16,780 bases of DNA from CAWACC01 sp964390695 (GTDB lineage: Bacteria > Chlamydiota > Chlamydiia > Chlamydiales > Parachlamydiaceae): contig CAYMKI010000061.1 of assembly GCA_964390695.1 (NCBI GenBank), positions 1-16,780 on the forward strand. The letters are read 5' to 3'. The notes beneath the pieces were generated by a model, which saw only the letters and a list, made by a program, of their open reading frames with translations, was not told the DNA's origin and made no database searches. This document shows positions 1-6,600 of this stretch, piece after piece (position 1 is the first letter of the stretch; each line of letters opens with the position of its first letter). The translations under genes and the position numbers were made by a program.

Positions 1-214
1 TTTTTTATTGAAATTAACGATGGTAATGCTATACTGACAAATTAAAAATGTATTTGTCTTGTTTGTTATAGGATGATATCGCTGCTTTTTTGATTCCAAA
101 TCGGTTTATACCACATTTTGAGATTAGTATCTCCGTTCACAGGTGTGGAGAAGTTAAATCTTAATTTGGTTTAAAGGTCAGCATATAAGTAAATATTAAC
201 CCAGGATATAAAGT

Positions 215-406
215 ATGAGTTCTGCGTGTCCCCAGTGTCAATCCAAAGCTTATAAGCGCAATGGGTACACTCGTCACGGTAAGCAAAACCATCGATGCTT
301 GAGTTGTGGAAAACAGTTTTCCCTTGAACCATACAACATTGAAACTATTCATGTAGTGGAAGCCAACAACATGATAGAAGCCACTTTTTCGATCAATTCC
401 AACTAG
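215..406 (+). pseudogene. truncated IS1-type transposase InsA-like zinc ribbon
   Basis: This is a 63-residue open frame. Its first ~37 residues match the N-terminal zinc-ribbon of IS1-family InsA proteins: C5-P-Q-C8, then R-N-G-Y with basic residues, then C28-L-S-C31-G-K-Q-F. In that family the two CxxC pairs bind zinc and the protein continues into a helix-turn-helix of about 80-90 residues total, followed by InsB with the DDE catalytic core. Here similarity stops after S-L-E-P (residue ~39), the tail is unrelated, a stop follows at 404-406, and no DDE part is visible. An AGGA about 8 bases before the ATG would serve as ribosome binding site. Upstream, the G-rich stretch around 141-156 could be a left insertion-sequence end, but no matching right end is present. 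Most likely this is a dead IS remnant; a small stand-alone zinc-ribbon protein cannot be excluded. Confidence 0.6.
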
Positions 407-408
407 GT

Positions 409-1383
409 ATGACTTTCAAAAGCCTCATAGCTCCAACCCNNNNNNNNNNCCTATTGTCTGTGCAAAAAATTTGGGACTATGCCTTGCATAATTCTATGAC
501 AGACCTTATCCGTTTTCATGATAGATGGTACTGTGTTTTCAGGGAAGCTGACAAGCATGCACAAGGACAAGATGGAATTATCCGTATCTTGACCAGTGAA
601 GATTCCTTGCAATGGCATTCAGCAGGTGTTTTTGCGCTAAGCGGCGTGGATTTGCGTGATCCCAAGCTTTCAATTACTTCTACAGGGCAGCTTATGCTGC
701 TGACGGGAGGTTTGGAATGGCGCGATGCCAAAATAAAAAAAATCCACAGCTTAGTGGCTTTTTCTGAGGATGGTTTATCTTGGAATCCTCTTCAAAGGAT
801 ACTAGGCGATAATGAATGGCTTTGGCGGGCTACCTGGTATAAAGGCAAGGTTTATGGTGCAGCTTATAGGCTATCTAATTTAGAGGATCGCTATGAGGAG
901 TGGAATATAAGGCTGCTGTCCAGTGATAATGGCTTAGATTATAATGGGGTCGCAGACTGGGATATTCAAGGATATCCTAACGAAACAACCTTGAGGTTTT
1001 TGCCTTCGGGGGAAATGGTGGCTTTAGTAAGGCGGGAAAAGAAACATGACAATGCAGCGTGGCTGGGTTTCAGCCATCCGCCGTATAATGAGTGGAGATG
1101 GAATCCTACGTCACATTATGTAGGAGGACCTAATTTCTTTATAACCCACGACTGTAAAATGTGGGTAGGCGGTCGATTAATGTTCAGCAATCCCTATGTG
1201 CAGGTAGAAAAAATGTTTGTGGGCTGCGTAGAGGCTGTTGACGTTATGCCATTGCTGATATTGCCCAGCGGAGGCGATTGCAGCTACCCAGGAATGGTAT
1301 ATCATGAAGGATTGATCTGGATGTCATATTATTCATCACATGAAGGCAAGGCAAGTATCTATCTGGCCAGAATAGCTATTTAA
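409..1383 (+). CDS. sialidase-fold beta-propeller protein (glycosyl hydrolase-like), crossing a scaffold gap
   Basis: The protein is about 320 residues and rich in propeller-type repeats. Asp-box-like turns of the S-x-D-G-x-x-W kind are visible: S-E-D-S-L-Q-W near residue 63, S-E-D-G-L-S-W near 119, and S-S-D-N-G-L-D-Y near 171. The block D-L-R-D-P-K-L (81-87) and the block N-E-T-T-L-R-F-L-P-S-G with V-A-L-V-R-R-E (191-210) are typical of exo-alpha-sialidase-like proteins of the five/six-bladed propeller fold. No signal peptide is seen, so it may be cytoplasmic. Substrate is unknown; true sialidase activity cannot be assigned. Ten N lie after codon 10, so the exact N-terminus is unsure. The ATG at 409 is plausible because homologues, as I recall them, have only a short leader before the W-D-Y-A-x-H-N-x-x-T-D-L-I stretch. 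No good ribosome site precedes it. The isomerase gene follows after 32 nt. Confidence 0.7.
   Translation: MTFKSLIAPTXXXXLLSVQKIWDYALHNSMTDLIRFHDRWYCVFREADKHAQGQDGIIRILTSEDSLQWHSAGVFALSGVDLRDPKLSITSTGQLMLLTGGLEWRDAKIKKIHSLVAFSEDGLSWNPLQRILGDNEWLWRATWYKGKVYGAAYRLSNLEDRYEEWNIRLLSSDNGLDYNGVADWDIQGYPNETTLRFLPSGEMVALVRREKKHDNAAWLGFSHPPYNEWRWNPTSHYVGGPNFFITHDCKMWVGGRLMFSNPYVQVEKMFVGCVEAVDVMPLLILPSGGDCSYPGMVYHEGLIWMSYYSSHEGKASIYLARIAI
440..449. other. scaffold gap (10 N)
   Basis: This is a run of ten N near the 5' end of the propeller gene. Its length is probably a placeholder. The left contig ends in A-C-C-C and the right begins C-C-T-A-T-T-G. Joining them with a two-base overlap gives an unbroken reading frame (T-L-L-S-V-Q-K), so little or nothing may be missing. 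Confidence 0.95.
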
Positions 1384-1415
1384 AAACAGAGTTCATCATT
1401 AACAAAGGAGTCATC

Positions 1416-2039
1416 ATGAAGAGTGTAGCAAAATTTTTCACTTGTTTTATGTTTTTGTTCGCGTTATCCTTTACCCATGTAAATGGAGAAATAAATATGT
1501 CAAAAGAAGTGCAGAATCCACGGGTATTAGTAAAAACCAATCAAGGTAATATTACTCTAGAGCTTTATCCTGATAAGGCGCCAGTAACCGTTGAGAACTT
1601 TTTGAGTTATGTGCGTAGTAAACATTACAATGACACTGTGTTCCATAGAGTCATTGATGGCTTTATGGTGCAAGGCGGGGGATTTACGGTAGATTTCAAG
1701 CAAAAAAGCACACAAGCTCCCATTCAAATTGAGTCGGATAATGGCTTGAAAAACTTACGCGGCACAGTGGCTATGGCTCGCACTAGCGATCCTAACAGTG
1801 CAACCGCTCAGTTTTTCATCAATACGGTAGATAATTCTTTTCTAGATTTTAAATCGAAAACACCATCCGGATGGGGTTATGCGGTATTCGGAAAAGTAGT
1901 GGAAGGGATGGATGTGGTAGATAAGATGTCTAAAGCCAAGACAGGTTCCTATCAAGGCCATCGCGATGTCCCACTCGATGCAATCATTATCACCAGTGTG
2001 GAAGAAGTTAAACCCTCTTCCAAGCCAGAAGCTAAATAA
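1416..2039 (+). CDS. ppi: cyclophilin-type peptidyl-prolyl cis-trans isomerase, exported
   Basis: This protein catalyses cis-trans isomerisation of prolyl bonds to help proteins fold. The cyclophilin core runs from about residue 36 to 195 and contains F-H-R-V-I-D-G-F-M-V-Q-G-G-G-F (76-90, catalytic Arg78), A-M-A-R-T (119-123), A-Q-F-F-I (131-135) and W-G-Y-A-V-F-G-K-V (153-161). It closely resembles E. coli PpiA/PpiB in length and motifs. Residues 1-24 form a signal peptide (K near the start, hydrophobic F/L/M core, then H-V-N-G), which points to a periplasmic form. AAAGGAG at 1404-1410, 5 nt before the ATG, supports this start. A second ATG in frame at 1497, with GGAG at 1485-1488, would yield a cytoplasmic form without the signal. 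The gene lies 32 nt after the propeller gene, so the two may be cotranscribed. The C-terminus is a short Lys/Pro/Ser-rich tail. Confidence 0.92.
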   Translation: MKSVAKFFTCFMFLFALSFTHVNGEINMSKEVQNPRVLVKTNQGNITLELYPDKAPVTVENFLSYVRSKHYNDTVFHRVIDGFMVQGGGFTVDFKQKSTQAPIQIESDNGLKNLRGTVAMARTSDPNSATAQFFINTVDNSFLDFKSKTPSGWGYAVFGKVVEGMDVVDKMSKAKTGSYQGHRDVPLDAIIITSVEEVKPSSKPEAK

Positions 2040-2054
2040 TAGACTTCACTAGAC

Positions 2055-2117
2055 TAGAGGGAGTTTCAGATTAGATTTGAATATCTACGTTCACGATATT
2101 TTGCAACTCCCTCTATA
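2055..2117. repeat. 61-63-nt element with perfect 11-nt inverted ends (copy A)
   Basis: TAGAGGGAGTT (2055-2065) and AACTCCCTCTA (2105-2115) are exact reverse complements around a 39-nt interior. A similar block at 7393-7455 starts with the same nine bases and ends with a related TGCAxTCCCT stretch, at the same overall spacing. It could be a small mobile or RNA-structural repeat. It is not a terminator, since no T-run follows the second arm. Confidence 0.45.
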
Positions 2118-2119
2118 GT
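2114..2119 (+). promoter_or_regulatory. possible -10 box for the Ppx/GppA gene
   Basis: TATAGT (2114-2119) follows a weak TTCACG (2090-2095) at 18-nt spacing. If used, transcription would start near 2126, just before the terminator hairpin, making the hairpin part of the leader. The -35 match is poor. Confidence 0.2.
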
Positions 2120-2135
2120 TTGAATTTTGATTACA

Positions 2136-2160
2136 GCAGCCTTGAGGCTGCATTTTTTTT
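2136..2160 (+). terminator. intrinsic terminator after the isomerase gene, or attenuator of the phosphatase gene
   Basis: GCAGCC (2136-2141), loop TTGA, GGCTGC (2146-2151), one A and then eight T (2153-2160) form a standard Rho-independent terminator. It lies 97 nt after the isomerase stop, and GGAG, the ribosome site of the next gene, begins on the very next base. Confidence 0.85.
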
Positions 2161-2170
2161 GGAGATTTAT

Positions 2171-3175
2171 ATGCAAGTAATGCGCTACGGCACAACAACA
2201 AGGTATTCAGGAGCACAGCCAACGGCTCAAACAAGGGTAGTCCGCAGGGCTGCTATAGACATTGGTTCTGCTGAGACAAAGGTGACGATAGCCGATATCG
2301 ATACAGTCGCTAATAAAATTCTAAAAAAACATCATAGTGAATTTCAATCCGTCGAATTACGTAAAGACCTTGTGGCAAGCCCTGTCAGCAGCTTAAGCTC
2401 TCAAATTATCGATAAACTGATTCAAACACTCCATAACTATAAAGCAGCCACAGCAGAGCTAATGCCAACCCAATGGTTTGGAATAGGTACGGCGGTATTT
2501 CGCAAAGCTAACAATGGCCAAGAAGTTTTGAATCGGATAAAACAAGAGACCGGAATTACCATACACTTAGCCTCTCAAGAGGAGGAAGGAAAAATTGGTT
2601 TCCAATCCGCTGTAGCAGCAAGCGGTTTGAATCCGTCTCAAATTATTGCCTGGGATTCAGGATCAGGTAGTTTTCAAATTACGACATCGCGCGAAGACCA
2701 TATAGACATGTATGGAGCTGAGTTTGCTTTAGTGCCTGCGCTGGAAGTGCTTGTTAAAGAAATTCGGGCAGAAGCCTTCAACCAGGACAAGTCGCCTAAT
2801 CCTATTACAATGGAAGAGGTCGATTTATTAGCTCAAATTATTAAAAAAGATAAACTTCCTGCAGTGCCTGACTGGCTGGCCAATACGCAAAAGACCTTGG
2901 TGTCTTTTGGTGGAGAGACTTCGATCTTTTCTGTGGGGCAAATAGCCACAGGGAAAAATAAATTTACCCAAGAGGAGCTTTATGAGGCAATCAAACAGGT
3001 ATCCGGAAAAACAGATGTGGAATTAGCCAGGTTTCCAGAGCCTCATAAAACCGTTGTGGGACTTACCCTGTTATATGCCGTGATGCAGCATTGTCATATC
3101 AAGTCAATGGAATTTGCAAAAACGAACGGAGGATGCGAAGGTTTATTGATCTCGGAAAACTATTGGAAATTCTAA
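2171..3175 (+). CDS. Ppx/GppA-family phosphatase (exopolyphosphatase or ppGppase type)
   Basis: This is a 334-residue protein of the ASKHA (actin/Hsp70/sugar kinase) superfamily, Ppx/GppA branch, which hydrolyses inorganic polyphosphate or pppGpp in the cytoplasm. Visible motifs are A-I-D-I-G-S (28-33, first phosphate loop), G-T-A-V-F-R-K-A (106-113), S-Q-E-E-E-G-K-I-G-F (135-144, with the usual catalytic Glu) and W-D-S-G-S-G-S-F-Q-I (161-170, second phosphate loop). The length matches the compact two-domain form without the C-terminal HD domain of E. coli Ppx. The ATG at 2171 is preferred because GGAG sits at 2161-2164; an upstream TTG at 2120 would put the terminator hairpin inside the coding region. 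Residues 1-25 are a non-family extension. Whether the substrate is polyphosphate or (p)ppGpp cannot be told from sequence. Confidence 0.82.
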   Translation: MQVMRYGTTTRYSGAQPTAQTRVVRRAAIDIGSAETKVTIADIDTVANKILKKHHSEFQSVELRKDLVASPVSSLSSQIIDKLIQTLHNYKAATAELMPTQWFGIGTAVFRKANNGQEVLNRIKQETGITIHLASQEEEGKIGFQSAVAASGLNPSQIIAWDSGSGSFQITTSREDHIDMYGAEFALVPALEVLVKEIRAEAFNQDKSPNPITMEEVDLLAQIIKKDKLPAVPDWLANTQKTLVSFGGETSIFSVGQIATGKNKFTQEELYEAIKQVSGKTDVELARFPEPHKTVVGLTLLYAVMQHCHIKSMEFAKTNGGCEGLLISENYWKF

Positions 3176-3189
3176 AATTACCAGAATTA

Positions 3190-3207
3190 GCATCTCGAAT
3201 GAGATGC
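3190..3207. other. strong hairpin after the phosphatase gene
   Basis: GCATCTC-GAAT-GAGATGC is a perfect 7-bp stem with a 4-nt loop, starting 14 nt after the stop codon. AAAACA, not a T-run, follows, so it is not a standard intrinsic terminator. It may protect the mRNA 3' end or act as a non-canonical terminator. Confidence 0.5.
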
Positions 3208-3353
3208 AAAACACAGAGAAGAAACTAAAAGGTTGAAATCTACAATATTGATTCACCCAACTTGCCTCCTAAATCCTATCTCAATTGCCTGATTCTATGT
3301 GGGCTAGAGAGGCTAAAAAGCCTGTTCAATAGAAAAAGAAATAATAAAAATAA

Positions 3354-3393
3354 CCTTAGTGTCATAGAGGCTTAGTGTCTTTGTGTTTAATTT
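3354..3393 (+). repeat. degenerate intergenic repeat word (CTTAGTGTCTTTGTG type)
   Basis: The stretch CCTTAGTGTC followed by CTTAGTGTCTTTGTGTTTAA has the look of the low-complexity TGTCTCTGTGTTT-like words I have seen scattered between genes in many bacterial genomes. Related words are at 3451-3486 and 7459-7494. Confidence 0.35.
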
Positions 3394-3450
3394 GGTTGAA
3401 GTTTTGAAAGAAGTTCAATGTAAGTTGAAATAGCTATCTTCAATTCATAT

Positions 3451-3486
3451 TCCTCTGCGTTCTCACTGGTCTATGTGGTTCAAATA
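3451..3486 (+). repeat. degenerate intergenic repeat word (CCTCTGCGTTCTC type)
   Basis: CCTCTGCGTTCTCACTGG then CTATGTGGTTCAAAT. It resembles the word at 7459-7494 (GTTCTCTCTGG and CTCTGTGGTT) in order and spacing of its parts. No coding potential. Confidence 0.4.
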
Positions 3487-3523
3487 GTTATATACTTTTA
3501 CAGTGCTATATAGATGTCATTAT

Positions 3524-3553
3524 TTGAATGTTATTAGAATTTATTGTTATAAT
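3524..3553 (+). promoter_or_regulatory. sigma70-type promoter for the repeat-protein gene
   Basis: TTGAAT (3524-3529) and a perfect TATAAT (3548-3553) are separated by 18 nt. The start codon at 3606 would follow a leader of about 45 nt. The surrounding DNA is AT-rich. Confidence 0.5.
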
Positions 3554-3605
3554 AAAACGTGTTATAAATGCTTTGTTTTAAATTGTTACGTAATAGGTTT
3601 TGTTT

Positions 3606-6600
3606 ATGAATATTAATCAAAATACTAGCGAAATAAATAACGTGTTTGAATTTGTAATCAGTTCCTGTAAAGAAAAAATTCAACCGGAAGAGAGGGAGTG
3701 GATCAAACAAGCCATAACCGATATCCATAATCCAGATAAAAGCATTAAACTTGAAGATAGAATATCGCGCCAGGTGGATGGTTTGCATTCTTTCACTTCC
3801 GATCAAATTATACACCTGGTCAATATGCTGCATTCAGGGATCAAGAAAGATAATTTTGATGGGCAAGTTCAAAACTACTTTTGTCAAAAAGTAGCAGCCT
3901 TGGCTTTACAGAATAAAATACCTATAGATCGCCTGTTTATGGAATCAGTAGACAAAAATTTTGCAATAAAAGTTATCGTGAAGCAGGTGAATCAAGGTAA
4001 ACTCGATTCCCTGAAAGCAGCTGAGCACCTGCTCCAATGCGGATTGGACCCTAATAGCTTGGAAATTCAAGAGGCATTGGTCGAGATTGCCAAGCTGGCG
4101 GCTCAGGAAAATGGTGAACACACCTCCCAATATATCAGAAACTATGGCATCGACGCCACAAAACCTGTGGGGCAGAAGGCATTGATAGAGATCGCCAAGC
4201 TGGCAGTTGAGCAAAATCCCATAAAAACCTCCGCATACATACAGTATTATGGGATCGACAAATCTACAAACGAAGGGCAACAGGCGCTGATCGAGATTGC
4301 TAAGCTGGCGGCTGTAAAAAGCGGCTGGGGAATTTCTTTTTACATACTGAATTATGGGATTGACAAATCTACACAGGAGGGGCAGAAGGCATTGATAGAG
4401 ATCGCCGTGCTGGCGGCTCAGCAAGATATCGGACATATATCCGAATACATTGGAAACTATGGCATTGACGTCTCCAGACCAGAGGGGAAGCAGGCGTTAA
4501 TAGAGATCGCCAAGCTGGCAGCTCAAAATGGTGGCGGGAAAACCTCCCAGTATATCAGAAACTATGGTATCAATGCATCTACCTTGGAAGGACAGCAGGT
4601 TTTGATCGAGATCGCCAAGCTGGCGGCTCAGCATAATGGCTGGGGTACATCTCAATTTATCAAGAACTATGGCATCAACGCATCTACCTCAGAGGGGCAG
4701 AATGCGCTGATAGAGATCGCTAAGTTGGCCGCTCAGCAAAATGGCTGGGGAACATCAAAAGGTATCAAGAACTATGGCATCAACGCATCTACCTCAGAGG
4801 GACAGCAGGCTCTGATAGAGATCGCTAAGCTGGCGGCTCAGCAAGATATCAAACAAATCTCCGAATACATAGGAAACTATGGTATCGACGTCTCCAACCC
4901 AGAGGGAAAGCAGGCTCTGATAGAGATCGCCAAGCTAGCGGCTCAGCAAAAAAACAGTAACATTTCGAAATACATCAAGAACTATGACATCGACGCATCA
5001 ACGTCGGAAGGTCAGCAGGTTTTGATCGAGATCGCGAAGCATGCCGCTCAAGAGAATCTTCTTGAAACTATCCTATTTATTCAAAATTATTCACTAGATA
5101 CAGAGTCTGTGGAAGGAAAACAGCGTTATTTGGAACTAATCCAAATTCTGTGTAATTGCCTTTTTAAGCAAATACCTAAACTAAAATTCGGTGATTTCAT
5201 AAGGTATTTTGAGTTTTATGTCACTAAATGCAAAGAAAGTGGCATTAAGTCATACTATATAGACATCCATCAGTTTGATGCTCCTATTAAGCAGCTCAGA
5301 GCCGGCGATTTGCCGGGGGCTTTTCAAGAAAGCCTTGGTATAGCAGCGGTGTTATTTGAGATGGGCAAAGATCAGCTGCAATGGGTGCAAGATAGGATGT
5401 CTTCCATAAAGGATAATTTTGAAAAGGATAAAATTGGAGAGAATGAAGCTGTAAGGAATCAACAGATTAAAGCTGAACAAGCAGACTTTTTAGAGCAGTG
5501 GATGATTCTATGTACACTTTTTGCAAGTCGAAGAGATCTTAAGCAGTTATTCAAGGAAAATGGCCAGCTCTTTGAGGGCGTTTTCAATACTTCGCCTTCA
5601 TTGCGGAATCGGATGATGGATGAAGTTGTAGCTGCTTTGATAGATCAAAAGAGTTTATTTGTGGAAAGATTGAAAGCTGAGCTTTTAAAAGCATCTTCAG
5701 TGGTGCAGAAAATAGCTGTCTTGCCGCGTGATCTGCGTTCGATTGTCATGGAGACTTTTCTTCGGGGGTGTCATGATGCTCAGGCCGAAAAGGTAAAGCA
5801 TCTTAGAGATAGTTTTTCTGATACCCTTCCCGTGCACGCTCAGCTGGCCTGCTTCATCCTAGCAGAATTTCCGATACAGGGTTCAGAGGTCGATTTAGTG
5901 TTGGCTGACATAGCTAAAGAGAGAATTTTCCGCGATGCTAAATATCAGCAACCGCTTTTAGCTGCTTTGGTAGCCATCGAAAAGTCTTCTTTACCGGATG
6001 CTGCAAAAATTAAGCTGCTTAAAGGCTTATGTTCTGTAAAAAATGCAAGTGAACGCATACAGGCCTTAAAACTGATCATGGATATCTTGAATTTCAAGGG
6101 CGAGTCTTATCTTGGCGAGACAATCGATCTAAATGGTCTCAAAGCAACGCTTGAAAGGCTATTTATCGATAAGTGCAAAGTCAAACTGGATAATTTTGGA
6201 GCATTGTATGAAGATACAGTGGGGAAGTGGAGGAACAAGCAAGCATTGCTTACCTATGCCGGTAAACACGTTGGTTATTCGAGAGCTCTTCCCTATTTTC
6301 AGCTTTTTCTCACCACTGTTTTGCAGGGCAATTTTTCGCAAACCCGCTATGCTGTGGAAAATAATCCCCACCTCGACCAGATCAAAAAAAGCCATCCCAA
6401 GGTCTTCGAAGCTTGGCAAAAACCTGTATCCATGGCAACTGGCGAGATAGCTTCTAAAGATATTAAAAGAGAAATTTCCGTAGAAGCCAGAATAATCGAC
6501 AACTTAAAACAGGCGGTAGAAAATCGCCATCTGGGCGATGATCAGCAAGAAACGATTTTCCCCATTTTAAATGCATGCAGAGGTAATTGGGGCTCTTTGA

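Larger units (their letters stand above)
3176..3605. other. 430-nt intergenic region with a hairpin, repeat words and a promoter
   Basis: I see no gene on either strand. It holds a 7-bp hairpin just after the phosphatase stop, a small AGGCT-AAAA-AGCCT hairpin at 3310-3323, two degenerate CTCTGTGGTT-type repeat words and a promoter for the large downstream gene. Confidence 0.7.

Noticed and set aside
161..352. 63-residue minus-strand frame over the IS1-type fragment
   Set aside because: It is antisense to the zinc-ribbon frame, which has clear family motifs, and shows none itself.
2120..2170. TTG at 2120 as the start of the Ppx/GppA gene
   Set aside because: It would place a complete intrinsic terminator within the coding region, and the ATG at 2171 has a proper GGAG.
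3945..4436. 163-residue open frame antisense to the 35-residue repeats
   Set aside because: It mirrors the repeat periodicity of the plus-strand gene and has no ribosome site; it is a shadow of the repeats.
4041..5090. Regular 105-bp spacing as a CRISPR array
   Set aside because: The repeat is in frame, diverged and fully coding, with no short identical repeat and unique spacer pattern.
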